Origin: Lasiodiplodia sp. COLG20 | Taxonomy: Eukaryota > Ascomycota > Dothideomycetes > Botryosphaeriales > Botryosphaeriaceae | Length of the DNA stretch: 64,000 nucleotides | Reading direction: 5' to 3' | Assembly: GCA_009801085.1 (NCBI GenBank) | Contig: VNWV01000030.1 | Location: forward strand, 82,992 to 146,991 | Shown: positions 31,267-42,535 of the stretch, one piece after another | Numbering within the stretch: position 1 is the first letter of the stretch | Layout: the number at the start of each line of letters is the position of its first letter | The notes under the pieces: model-generated | What the model was told of the DNA's origin: nothing | Seen by the model: the letters and a program-made list of their open reading frames with translations, nothing else | Database searches by the model: none | Position numbers and translations under genes: made by a program

Positions 31267-33011
31267 GGCGCGGCGGCCGGGAGGCGCAGCGGTTGTGTGG
31301 TGTATGAATGGCGGGAGGAAGCGGGTGGTTCGGGCGGGATCCTCTGCGTGGTGGGATTAGGGGGGCGTGGGTTAGGGAGAGATGCAGGTATGAGGGCGTG
31401 GTAGGCGGATGCGCTCGGCGGTGTCTGGCTCAGCTGCGGCTCGTCATGGCGCTTTCCCGAGGGTTGAGGCGGTGCCGGTCGCTCTGGGGGCGCTCGTTGT
31501 CGGTGCGCGGTCGCAGGCTGGGCGGAGCGGAGGCGGACGAAAGCTGGAGATGTTTGAGGAGCGTGTGAGAGCAGCGCCAGCGGATGCAAAGGTCGAATGG
31601 GAAGCGCGCGCCAGCACCGCCAGTGCCCTTGGATCGCGTGGCGCAGCCCCACGTGATGAAACCAGGGATCTGGTCCGTCTCGGATCTGGTGGCGGAAATA
31701 AGAAAACTGGATTCCACTCGCCCTCCCCGCTTGTCCGCCGCGCGTTCGGCGTCTGCGCCGCCCAAGTCCCCTGCCTGCGTCCCTACTATTTTCCGCCCCG
31801 TTGCGCCCGCCCGTCATCAACCAACAACACCTGCATCCCAAAGTCTCGCTCCCATCCCGCCGCCAGCCTCCACGTGGCGCGCCTGCCGCCCGATGATTTC
31901 CCACGCTGCCGATGAAGATCGTCGCTCTCGCTCTCAGCCACTCAGCCCTACCCGGAAAACTGACGTATCAAAACCCTCCCAATCGTCCGACTCAACAAGG
32001 ACTCATCTCCGCTACTTGCCGTTCTCCACCAATTCTCACCGCCTGATGCTTTTCCGAAGGGGAAAAGGGGGTAGCCGTGGCTGCATTTTTCATGCGACTG
32101 CAGCCATTGATCCCTCATCGTCCCCAGAAACCAAACTTGACAATCTCCCATGCGTGCAAGTGACACCAAAAGAAACTTTTTTCCTCTTTGGCCCAACGGA
32201 CGCCCTGTGCCCAGAGCGCAAGGTACCATCGACGGATGATCGCCGCGTGATATGACTATCTCCGCAAAATTTAATAACTTTTAGACTTAATAAGCACCAG
32301 CCACGTTGACTCTCGAGCCCCCGGCGAACGTTTAAATTCTAGTGATGAGCAAATTGGCACTCGTTCTACTCCGATTTACCAGAATTCCCGCTGGAACATC
32401 AAGTCAAAATTTCATCCATCATCACTAGCATTGTGCACAATGAGCGAAAGACATACTGCATTCCACTATCAGCGGGGCAGTACCCCTTTCTATGGGGCCT
32501 CCAATTAGCTGAAGACCCAGAGAAAAAGCAAGAACTAGAAAAAGAAAAGCAAAAACGAAATGGGCCAGATGGAGCATATCTCGCAAGAGACGGTCACCCG
32601 ACCTCGAGAAAGATAACGCATCTGTCCCAAGCAATTTAAATGTGTGGAGTCAAGAAAAAAAGGTGAGACGATCCCATCAAAAGAAAAGACCCTCCATGTT
32701 GTGTTTGTATCAAGTCCTTTGATGCCCGTCCACAACAAAAAAAAAAAAAAAGTATCAACCAGAAGAGAACAAAAGCACAGAGACACGGATTCGAAGAAAG
32801 CGGGGGAAAGGTAAGGAGCAAGAGTCGACCGGACATCACTCTACGGGGGCGGATCCTTCGTAACGTCCGGCATCCAAACGACGACCGGACACTTCCGGAA
32901 CGCCGTCCCCGCTTCGCTCGCCCATCCCTCTCTCCCGCTTCCCCTCCCGCTCCCCGTCATCATCTTCGCGAAGAGAATTGCTTGTCCCGGTGTAGTAGTG
33001 CGGTGCTGCAT
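31267..33011. other. intergenic
   Basis: Promoter of the palmitoyltransferase, GC-rich up to about 31900, then AT-richer DNA and the 3' flank of the pheromone-like gene. ORFs here follow base composition and are not credible genes. A 15-A run lies near 32740. Confidence 0.5.
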
Positions 33012-33185
33012 TTACATGACAGTGCAGCCCTGACCGCCGGAGGAGACGGCACCACCAAAGTCGACGAGTTCGTCCTGCTCGAGCGAGTTCATAACGGTGC
33101 AACCCTGACCACCGGACGAGACGTTGGAGGCCTTGGGGGTGCTGTCCTTCTTGAAGGAGACGGGAGCAATGGCAGAAGCGTGCAT
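33012..33185 (-). CDS. lipopeptide pheromone precursor-like protein with two CTVM repeats (57 aa)
   Basis: Start codon at 33185, stop at 33012-33014, 57 residues. The protein contains the decapeptide SSGGQGCTVM twice: residues 23-32, and 48-57 at the very C-terminus, separated by the acidic spacer NSLEQDELVDFGGAV. The terminal CTVM is a CaaX box; methionine at X favours farnesylation. a-factor-type precursors are prenylated, trimmed (Rce1/Ste24), methylated (Ste14), exported by Ste6 and sensed by Ste3. The doubled GCTVM also recalls the hybrid-type pheromone precursors with a repeated (L/I)GC(T/S)VM motif known from Trichoderma and relatives. There is no signal peptide, as expected for a-factor. 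A canonical 5' UTR intron and a TATA box lie upstream. Classification as pheromone is inference; another farnesylated small protein is possible. Confidence 0.8.
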   Translation of the reverse strand: MHASAIAPVSFKKDSTPKASNVSSGGQGCTVMNSLEQDELVDFGGAVSSGGQGCTVM

Positions 33186-33211
33186 TTTGGTTTGTGGTGG
33201 GGGTTTTTCGT

Positions 33212-33275
33212 CTGTTTTATTTCGTGTGAGTAAGGATGAATAATGGCTTGGTGCCTCTTGGTGAGTTTCACTTAC
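33212..33275 (-). other. 5' UTR intron of the pheromone-like gene
   Basis: The minus strand reads GTAAGTGAAACTCACC at 33275 and ends AAAACAG at 33212, a standard 64-bp fungal intron lying 26 bp before the start codon. Confidence 0.65.
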
Positions 33276-33343
33276 TTGAAAAAACTGTAGTGAGTGTGGT
33301 GATGAGAGTGGTGGTGAGTTTATCTTCGGCGGGCTCGTGGAGT

Positions 33344-33351
33344 CTTTTATA
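33344..33351 (-). promoter_or_regulatory. TATA box of the pheromone-like gene
   Basis: TATAAAAG on the minus strand, 159 bp before the start codon and about 70 bp before the 5' UTR intron, a spacing that fits a strongly expressed fungal gene. Confidence 0.6.
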
Positions 33352-34526
33352 CCGCTTGCGGCCTTGTTGGTCTGCTACGTCGTCGACTTTCTCTCCGCCA
33401 CAATATGCATCGTCGAATAAAGCGAGGATCCAATCATCTCTTTCTTTGCCGACGGATGACCCTTGTTGCATGTATGGAAGATGACTAGAGATGCCTGTTG
33501 TGGAGCGAATGAGGGTGCTTGGAGCCTTGGCGAGTTGTAGTGGTGGTATTGTCCTCGGTACCTTAGTATTGTCTCCCGCCACTGGTATTATCCTATTCTT
33601 TGCCCGCGATTGGCCAGATCAGACAACGAGAGATCAAACGCATGCTTGTGGCGACGAATGCTTGCTGAAGATCGTAGGATCATTAGGCTCCATGTGCATT
33701 GGTGGGACTGCCCCACAGTGATCATTGGGCCGCTTACAAACTCGCGTGTACCATCCGGCATGACACCCGCGAGAATTACAATGTTTGCTCAAATAGCTCA
33801 ATGTGTGCTACAACATCCCAGGGAGGAGCATCTCCGCAAAGCATGACAATGTCAGGTGCCGGAAGTAACTAACCACAAACTTCGTCAAGCCCTCACGCCA
33901 ACACGATGTCGCTTTGCTACTCGATAATTGCGTAAAGAAAGGCGGAAATATCACCTGCCAGACCAAGAAAAGCCTCATTATCAGTTGTCATCTGCCCAAA
34001 TTACAGAGCAGTCTCTGGTTCGGTCTGCAGAACCCCCGTAACCTCACGCATCGCCTTCCACAACCTCGAACAACATCCCCAATTCCAGAACCACCTCGCA
34101 TCCCGCCCAATGACCAAACAAAAAGCCAACTAGATCTTCACAAAGACTTCGTCACATGCCGAGACTAGGTAACGTTCTTGATATTGTCCCGCAATGCCGA
34201 GACGTTAGTATTGTCCTCACCCCGCCAAGGCGCTAACCAAGGCAGGCAACTTTCACAAGACAACACCAGCATCAAAAGTCACGATCCATACAAAGGTGAA
34301 GAATCGCTCAATCCAAGAGTCCGTCATAACAAATCATCATTTCAGTTACATGTAGCCCAACGACCCCAGCAGTGCCAGACGCCGGAAAGCCGTGCGTCGT
34401 TCTTCATCTACAGATAAAGTGCCCATGATATAAACGTCCCTGCGCGTAATTGCTTTTCCAAGAGAAGAAAGACGACTATTCAAAGAAAAAACTTATGAAC
34501 AAAACACAGCCTACACTTAACATCAT
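33352..34526. other. intergenic
   Basis: Upstream region of the pheromone-like gene and 3' flank of the phospholipase gene. The word (T/A)GTATTGTC(C/T) recurs near 33544, 33567, 34178 (as GATATTGTCC) and 34207; it could be a regulator site but is too short to judge. No gene supported. Confidence 0.45.
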
Positions 34527-37500
34527 TTAAGTGTAAACCTCCTCAGTGAAAGCGTTCAGCTGCACACCGTTCTTAGCCACATCCTCCTCCTTGAGGAAGA
34601 GCAGGGGCATCTCGACCAGCATGCCGCGGACGCGGCTGAGGATCTCCTTGACCTGGCGGGCACCCTCCTCGCCAGGCGCGAAGTTCTCGGAGATGACGTG
34701 GCCGCGCTTGTAGCGGCGAGGCTTGCCCTCGTGGCCGCTGTCTTCCTTGGCCTCCTCGTCCTTCTTCTCCTTCTCCTCCTCATCGTCCTTGAAGTAGCGC
34801 TCGTAGTAGTCGTCGTACTGGTCCCACGTGCGCACGCCGTCGTACGGCACGGCGTGGAAGACTTCGGCGAAGGCATCCGTGTTGGTCTTGGCCGTGGTGT
34901 TCCAGAGGTTGAGGAAGTCGTCCGAGATGGGGTCAACGACGAGCTCGTCTTCGCGGCTGCCCCAGTCGTAGCGGTTGGGCACGCCGATGGGGCGGAAGTT
35001 CTCGTCGGGGCGGGTGTAGTCCTGCCAGGGGAGGAGACCCAGGTGCTTGCGCGTGAGCTGGCGACGCAGACTGGCCGCGAACTTGGACGCACGCCACTCC
35101 TGGCCGTCCATAAGGGAGTCGCAGGGAGTGGGGTCCTCAATGACGACGGCGATTTCAGAGTCGTGGAAGCCCAGCTGACTGCGGTCGTTGAGGTTGGCGG
35201 AACCGCAGATGACGATGCGGTCGTCGGCGATGAGGAGCTTGGAGTGGATGTAGAGCTCCTCGGTGACGAAAGCGTCGATCTCGGGGGTGCTACCGGACCA
35301 GGGGACGTTCCTGATGTCCTCGCCGCCGAGCATGTAGCACTCGGAAACGCTGTCCCACTTGCCGCTGCCCAGGCCGCGGTCGCGGCTGATGTCGCGGGCA
35401 CCTTGCTGGTACTCCCTGTAGCGATCCTCCTCGTCGTCGCCGCGGGGGTATCCGTCCTCCTCGCCTTCGCGCTCCTGGTAGCGGCCGCCGTACTTGCGAT
35501 CGTGCTCTTCACGAGCCTCTTCGTACGACACACCAGCGTTTTCCTCGGCCTTCTCAAGGGAGCCGCTGATGTTGAGTCTGTCGTAGTTGCGCAGGTTGTA
35601 GAAGCGGATGTATTCCATCGGGTTGATGCCTTCGGCAGCGATGGTCTCGTAGATACTCTTGCCCTTGCCACGGTTGATCGACTTGTACTGGAACTCCATA
35701 ATGGCGCGAGTGCTGAGAGCCTCGTCCGACTTGAGGTCACCGGGGAAAGCAGGGACGGCGGGGATCATGACGATGGCCCTCCACTTCTCGCCATTCTTGT
35801 GGGCACGCAGCACACGCTCGACAATGGCGGCACCGATCATGTTCTTGATGGGCTTCTGGTCTTCGCATGTTGCCGTGATGAAGAACTGGTTCTCAATGTA
35901 GATGAAGTGCTTGCTGTTCTTGATGGTCTCGATGTAGGCGTTTTGAATCGAGTGCTGCGATGAATTAGCCTTGGTGAACTATCGAGTCAATATCTGGTAC
36001 GTACCTCGACCTTGCAGCCGTGGCTCCACTCGGCGCAGCTACGAGTCAACTGGATCGCAGCTGCACCAGTGCCAGCGCGGTCGTTAGAACCATCGTTGTG
36101 CTCACTCTCAGGCTGCTGCTCCTGCTGGCCGTAGCCGAAGTGGTGCTCAGCACGCTGGAACTGGTGGTGGGCGTGGTGCGAAAGGCTGGTGAGAGTCTTG
36201 CGGAAGCCGTAGCCATTGTCCTCCTCGCCGTAGGCAAGGTCATCGTCCTGCTGCTTAGGGGCAGACTTCTTCACGCTCAGCCTCTCGAACCTGCCGTCGT
36301 TCTTGATCTTGTACTTCTCGTGGAAGATGTAGTTCCAGCGCTGGGTGAAGTGCTCCTGCAGATCTGCCACGACAGGGCCGTTGAGGCTCAGGGCAACGTC
36401 GGACCAGCCCATACGAGAGCTCTGCTCGCGAGAAAGCTTGTTATTCTGCCAGTTCTCAACATCCTGAAAATCCATGATACGAGCATTGTTGTAGTCCTGT
36501 CCCGGCCAGACGATCTTGTTCAGGTCACCAGGGTGGACATCGGCGATCTCGTGCTGGTTGGTGTCCCAACGGCCATAGCAGAGATCAAGACCACCCATGA
36601 AAGCAATCTCACCGTCGATAAGACACAGCTTCTCGTGGTGGGCCCAGAAGAGGACGGTATCCTGGTTGGAACCGTAGATGGCCTTGAAGGCGTCCCACGG
36701 AGCAGTAGAAATCGACTTGGCGCTCAATGTGAAGCCCTTGAACTCATCGATGAGATCCTGGGTAAGGGTGTTGTGGTCGACATAGTGGTCGGGGTGGCGC
36801 TGGACGGCAATGTTGGGGTGCAGGCCCTCGAGGTGGTGCTTGGTGTGCTTGGAGGAAACTGTAACAGGCGGGGCAATCAGCGGGTCCGTTGCCTCAGCAT
36901 AGTCCAAAGACTTGAATATGACGTCCAATCCGACGCGCGTGAGCGCCCTGGTAATTGGGTCGGTTGAGTCGGGGAAGAGGGAATGGAGATATCCGGGGAG
37001 CCAGGGACTCAGGTACTTACGGGTCAGGGCCTGCTCGACCTCCTTGTAGACGATGACGTTAACCTTGACGCCACGCTCGGCAGCGGCCTGCAGCATGCGG
37101 TCAAGGCGGTACATCTGGTTCTTCGCAGGCGGACGACGCAGGTACAGTTCCGGGGAAAGCCACCCTAGGGCGAGTCAGCGCTGTGTAGCGTAACACGGCA
37201 GCGGAAGTATGTCTCACAGTCGAGGATCCAGATGGACTCCTTGGCCCGTTCCAACGCCTCAGACACAGCCCACATGTAGCCGCAGCCGTCGACAAACCAC
37301 TTGACGTTGTTGTCATGGCGCTGGGGAGCAAAGCTCAGGAAGCGGTGGTCGGCATACTTCTGAGCGCCCTCCTGGGCCGTCTCAGCAGCAGCGGTGCTGA
37401 CCTGCTCGTGGGTGGTCGTGGCCTCCTCCTCGTGGCCCGTGAACAGCTCGCCGACCTTGTTGAAGAAAGAAGCCATCGGGGGCGGTTGCTGGGTGGAATA

Positions 37501-37801
37501 GGGCTCGTAATGGGTAGGCTCGCCTTGCGGCTGGGCGGAATGAGGGGAGAACGGGTGGTGGAGGGGGCGGCGGTGGGCAGAGGTTATATCCTACACGACG
37601 GCGGATCAGCACAGGCAAGCTGAAACAGCGTGGACGAGCATGATTCACGGCGGGATGCGGCGGTGCGCTACTCACAGACGGCTCAGCCTCAGCTCTCTCC
37701 CCAAGGAAGCGGCGCCCAAAGTCGCCGACGAGCCCGCGCTCTCCACTTTCATCGCCATGGTAGTCTCCATAGGCCAGGTTGTCGTCGTGATCATTGGACA
37801 T
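34527..37801 (-). CDS. phospholipase D (two HKD motifs)
   Basis: Four exons, 37801-37676, 37590-37218, 37164-36005 and 35954-34527, join in frame through introns of 85, 53 and 50 bp to give 1028 aa. The first joint gives AEPS-DITSAH and the second IWILDW-WLSPELYL, both natural. Two catalytic HxKxxxxD motifs are present: HHEKLCLIDGEIAFMGG and HSKLLIADDRIVICGSANL, each followed by the expected GG/GSANLNDRS segment. The enzyme hydrolyses phosphatidylcholine to phosphatidic acid and choline. No PX or PH domain precedes the catalytic core, unlike yeast Spo14, so membrane targeting must differ. An acidic, charged insertion (EEDGYPRGDDEEDRYREY) lies between the motifs. Confidence 0.93.
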
Positions 37802-38444
37802 TGTTGCTCGGGGAGCGGCCTGTGCGCGAACTTTTCGGCGGGTCCAGCGGTGTGACCGTCCACGGGTGGTCGGAAAGCGGTGACGCTCCCCACAGTTGTA
37901 GGGCAGGCTCGTGAAGATTGAGTCGTGTCTCAGGGTCCAGACGGCGCCAGAAAGCCAGTGGCGGACGCCCGACCGACAATTGCTGCAGTTCGGCCCGTCA
38001 GGAGGTCAGCAGCGCCTCGGAACCGGTGGTGTTGCGCGGCTCTGGTGTGGCTTGAGGGGCCGTATCGTGCTCGCGGCCACGACTTCGGTGATTGGCCTTA
38101 AAACACGAACCCCACCCCATCCCTGTCACCGCCCGGGATCAAGCTGCCCCAAGCTGTTATGCGTTGCCCAGAGCTCCAGCTGGCCTGAAGCTGTGACCTG
38201 ACCACCAAGCTGTCGCTATCGTGCACCTTGGTGCCGCTGTCAAACGGCTCCCCGCATCCCACGACTTCGCGCCGCCTAGCGCGTCCTACAGCGCCCCAGC
38301 ATCCGCAACCGGCGAGCCGCGGCTAAATTGGTTGCTAACGGGCAAAGGACCCTGGCGATCTCGGACAGCAGTGTGGAGATAAGATGACAAAACAAAAACA
38401 AGACGTCAACGCTCTTGCAGAACTGCCATGACCTCATCGCTGCG

Positions 38445-38465
38445 TGCCGGCCGGCGCGGCCGGCA
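38445..38465. promoter_or_regulatory. perfect palindrome with CCG-N3-CGG core
   Basis: Arms TGCCGGCCG and CGGCCGGCA are perfect inverted copies around GCG. Inverted CGG triplets are the usual target of Zn2Cys6 regulators, so this may control cyanase or phospholipase D; the regulator is unknown. Confidence 0.35.
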
Positions 38466-38549
38466 TATGTATCCCGCACGTGGTGCTGCACCTTACCCCT
38501 CCTTCTGCATCCCAAACCCCTCAAATCATTGAGCCGCATCGCGCAGTTG

Positions 38550-38557
38550 TATATATA
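38550..38557 (+). promoter_or_regulatory. TATA box of the cyanase gene
   Basis: TATATATA ends only 12 bp before the first ATG (38569) and about 130 bp before the second in-frame ATG (38689), which bears on which start is used. Confidence 0.5.
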
Positions 38558-38568
38558 CACCCATCATC

Positions 38569-39219
38569 ATGGCCTCCGCATCGCTGACCACCCGCTTCGC
38601 TCCCCGCGCCCTGCTGCCTCTCTCCGCCAGGCTTGCCCGCCCCGCTTTTGCCGCCCACCAGCACCGTCTGTTCCATCAATCGCCCACAATGGCCTCCAAG
38701 CACCCCATCACCACTCTTGATGTATGTCCCGTAGTCAATGCCACGCGTGCATGCATATACTAATGTCAGTAGGCCTCCCTGATCCCCCGCCTTCCCGAGT
38801 CATCCCCGACTCTGTTTGAGGCGAAGAAGGCGAAGAATCTCTCGTTTGAGGCCATTGCTCAGAAGCTCGGCCGCGAGGAGGTTGCCGTCGCCGCGCTGTT
38901 TTACGGCCAGTCTGCCGCCAGCGAGGAAGACGTCAAGAACCTGTCCGAGATCCTCGGCATCCCCGTCGAGAAGCTCCGGAGCCAGCTCGCCGGCCACCCG
39001 GACCGCGGCCGCACCATGGAGATGCCTCCCAGGGAGCCTCTGATCTACCGCCTGTACGAGATTGTGCAGAACTACGGCTATGCCTACAAGGCCGTCCTCA
39101 ATGAGAAGTTTGGTGATGGTATCATGAGTGCTATTTCTTTCTCCACCACGGTGAAGAAGGAGACCGATGAGAAGGGTGATTGGGCCGTCATTACCCTCCG
39201 CGGCAAGTGGTACGTTTGA
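38569..39219 (+). CDS. cyn1: cyanate hydratase (cyanase)
   Basis: Exons 38569-38721 and 38773-39219 (51-bp intron, GTATGT...GTAG) give 199 aa. The catalytic domain shows the cyanase residues Arg and Glu in [12 protein letters not shown] and Ser in [11 protein letters not shown], after an N-terminal helical domain ([20 protein letters not shown]). The enzyme converts cyanate and bicarbonate to ammonia and carbon dioxide. Cyanases are normally about 160 aa; the extra 40 N-terminal residues are rich in Arg, Ser and Ala and lack acids, like a mitochondrial presequence. The second Met ([12 protein letters not shown], codon at 38689) is where cytosolic homologues begin, so one or both starts may be used. 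Confidence 0.93.
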
Positions 39220-40076
39220 TCGATGCATTTAATCTGCTCGGGTACTGACTGAAGCAGGCTTCCGTATTCCCGCTTCTGAGCGTATCATATTTCCATATGG
39301 AGCTGGACTTCTAACTAGCAATTTGCATTCTGTGAGAAGCGATAGAATAACGGTTAATGAAGTCTATGTTATGAATCCCCATGCGTTCCGCAGATGTTGA
39401 CCTGCACTTCCTCGGAGTGAAGGGGACTACTGATTGACTGGACAGTGGCTATGGAGTGAGAAGAGGAGCTTTCGGACAATGCCTTCCCTTCGCAAAATAC
39501 ACTCCCCCAGCTGGCCACTGATTGCTAACCTGATATGAGGGACCGCCTGATGCACCTGCCTCAGCGCCGTCTGAAATGCCGCACCGCATCCTCAGCATCA
39601 TTCACCCCAGCTCTACTTGCCGAAATTCCCTTCTCTCCCGACCACGTTTTCTGTGTCGCGGAAACGGCGGGCATCATTTCCGGCAAGGACATCACTGCGG
39701 TGCTGTCGCTTTCCGACCCTGCTGTCTTTTGGCATCACTCTCACTGCAGCGCGCCTCATGTGCGGTGAGCCAGCGTTCTGCGGTATCTGACATACTAATT
39801 TAGACGCAGGCGCCCGGAGCACACTCTGAAATTGGCCGGCAGCATTCTCATTTGGTGCCAGACTGTGCGTGAGGCAGGCGCTCAGGTTCCTGCCTGGTTC
39901 CTGCCTAACCCGCGCGCCCTCCACCCACGACTTTACTTCTTCGCCCGCTCTCGTCCAACCTCACTCCTTCACCGTAACAACTCCGAGGCGCGCAATACCG
40001 CTGTTGCTGCCTTGCCCGCCGGTATCTTCCCTTCTCTCCTCTACGCGACGTTAGACAGCCTGCCAACACCGTCGCC
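39220..40076. other. intergenic, cyanase 3' flank and zinc-finger promoter
   Basis: The last 150 bp are C/T-rich leader. Short ORFs in between show no consistent codon bias. Confidence 0.5.
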
Positions 40077-42085
40077 ATGACCGTCAAATGCCCCAAGCCG
40101 GGCTGCGGCGCGACGTTTGGGACAGATAAGGCCCGCAAGAAACATTGCGACGAACTGGAAGACCATGATTACTGCAAGAAATGCGACTATCTGGCCAAGG
40201 ATTGGGATGATCTCACTAACCACAAAGCAAACTCGCCCATCGTCCACCTCTGCTGCAAGTTTTGTGGTCAGGATTTCAAGACGTCTAGCGGTCGCGACCG
40301 CCACATCAAGACGGTGAGCTCAAACCCGGAATTATCTTCCCTGCCAGCGCTAACATCGTGTCACAGATTCACCCCGTCGATCAAGACATTCGTTGCATCG
40401 GCTGCAATGAGCACTTCGTACGCGCCGCTGCTCTTGTCGAGCATCTTGAATTCGACCACTGCCGCAAGATCTCCGCCCAGCAATTCAAGTCCAATATCCA
40501 GCACAAGCACATGGTCGCCAAGATCCTAAGCGACCCGGATGCCATGAGCGCGAAGTTGTTCGACTTCAATGTCAATGACACAAGTTCCCAGGGCGGCGTC
40601 GCTTTGAGCGAGTCGTCCAACCTGCTCGATGAGGAAGACAAGAACGCGCTTGATTCATCCCGGAATAGCAGTTCTGTCATCCAGCCCTTGGAGCCGCGCG
40701 TGAAGCCCCGCGACCCGAACGCCCCTCGTCTGGGCGAGCGCTGGCCCTCTTTGCCTTCGCACACCAGACAGACCTCCAGCTCAACCGAGATCAGTAGCGG
40801 CATAGCTGGCATCTCCATCTCCGGAGGATCTAGCGGAGGTGCTCGTCTACCATCTTCCGGAATGCCCTCCGTCAAGTCTCCCTCATCGGTGCTCTCGGAC
40901 TCTACCGTAAAGGCGTCGGAATCGCAAGCTTGGACTTCTACTTCTAGCGCCTCGAAGAAGCTCTTTCCGGAGGCGGAGAAAACTCCAGCCTCGCTTCACT
41001 GGGAGGCCGCGCTCAAAGCTAGGGAGCTGGAGTACGAGGCGGCGAACTCTACCAACATGCTCATGCAGCGTTACTGGGATCCGACCCACAAGGACTACAA
41101 TCCCGAGCGCTTCTTCAACCCGGTCATCGAGATGTACTCGTGCCCATTCCCGCAGTGCGATGAGAACTTCCGTGAGCCATTTATGCTGGAGTATCACATC
41201 AACATGGTCCACGGCATCTCCCAGCAGCGGTGCCCACAGTGTCTGAAGCTGTTCAAGAGTACCACCGCGCTCGTTGCCCACTGCGAGGCGCCGGCCTCCA
41301 CCTGTGGCATCTCTCGTTCGGATCGTTACGGACAGGCCATCGACCAGTTCTCCGGAGGTTTCTTGGGCGCGAAAGACGCACGCCGCCCTGACTTCACGGA
41401 AGCCGAGCGCGAAGACAAATACACCGATAAGACCATGTCGAAGAAAGAGGTAGGTAGTGGACACAAGATCGGCATGATCAAGTACGAGTCCACCCTCCCG
41501 CTCGACTGGCCTGCGGAATCCCTCACCAGCAACACCCAGATCGGCCGTTCCTGGGACGAAGGCGGCCGCGGCCCGAACATCGGCAGCAACATGAACCCGG
41601 CCGTCCCGCTGTCCAAGTCCAGGAAGGTGCACCACTCGACCGCCAACATCTACCCGCAGCCCTTCCAGGACTTCGTTCCCGAGATCACCCCGCACATGTT
41701 CGCGCCGCCGCGCGAGCAGCGCGAAAAGACTCAGAAGAGCCCCACCACCGCCAAGTCGTCGACCGTCCAGTCCTCCGCCGCTTCGAATGGCGTGACCAAA
41801 GAGAACAGCGCTCCGGCTTCTGCGTCTACGTCAAAGACGAAGAAGAAGAGCAAGCGGCCCCAGAACATCGCCAGCCAGCTCATCGATCCCGAGGCATACA
41901 AGCAGTACTACGAGCCCGGCTCGTTGCTCAGGTCGCCTGAGGAGCCGCTCGTCCCCATGCGCCGCGCTGATGCGTACTACATGTCCGGTGAGCAGCTTGT
42001 TAGCGATGGCGATGGTGATGGAGATGATGAGGACGACGGCGTGTCCTTGTCGGCTTCGTCTACCCGTAGGAGCGCCTGGGACTGA
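40077..42085 (+). CDS. C2H2 zinc-finger protein
   Basis: Exons 40077-40313 and 40367-42085 (53-bp intron, GTGAGC...TCACAG) give 651 aa. Zinc-finger-like modules at the N-terminus are KCPKPGCGATFGTDKARKKH, YCKKCDYLAKDWDDLTNH and LCCKFCGQDFKTSSGRDRH, plus RCIGCNEHFVRAAALVEH after the intron. Two more sit near residues 345-405: SCPFPQCDENFREPFMLEYH and RCPQCLKLFKSTTALVAH. The remainder is disordered Ser-rich sequence with a basic KTKKKSKRP patch and an acidic C-terminus. The probable role is nuclear nucleic-acid binding; the target is unknown. Confidence 0.88.
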
Positions 42086-42535
42086 AGTGCTTGATGCGGT
42101 GATTGCGGATAAAGGGAGGAAGGAAATGATGGTGTGTCGGAAGGATTTCTTACGTGGATAAGGAGACTGGCTTTACTTTTTGGGGAGGGATGAAGATTTT
42201 GCTGGGCCGAGAAAGCAGATAGGAGCATTGATTGCTTTCATATCCTTTAATTTCGGCAACAGGACAGCGATTCATATCGATCGATGGTCGCTAATCACAA
42301 AGGGAACTCGAGATATTTCGATTAAGGCTTCTAAGAAATAACAGTGCTATAGAAAGTGATAATTCTCTGGCTAAACGAGGTTGCGGGGATTTAGATAGAG
42401 AAATGCACGAGATCAATGATCTTCCAGAAGAGGAATTACAGATTTCTGAAGACAAGGAAAGCAGGAAAATCAATGCACCGCGTAGAGAGGACTCAATATA
42501 AAATAAGAAAGCAGAGCCAAGAAAGAACTCCTCGT
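42086..42535. other. 3' intergenic space between convergent genes
   Basis: AT-rich 3' flanks only; nothing else recognised. Confidence 0.6.

Larger units (their letters stand above)
37802..38568. other. divergent promoter of phospholipase D and cyanase
   Basis: About 770 bp shared between the two divergent genes. It contains a 21-bp palindrome (38445-38465) and a TATA box (38550-38557), listed separately. ORFs are not supported. Confidence 0.6.

Noticed and set aside
34698..36967. Long plus-strand ORFs of 421 and 315 codons opposite phospholipase D
   Set aside because: Val/Leu/Arg-rich antisense shadows; the HKD motifs are on the minus strand.
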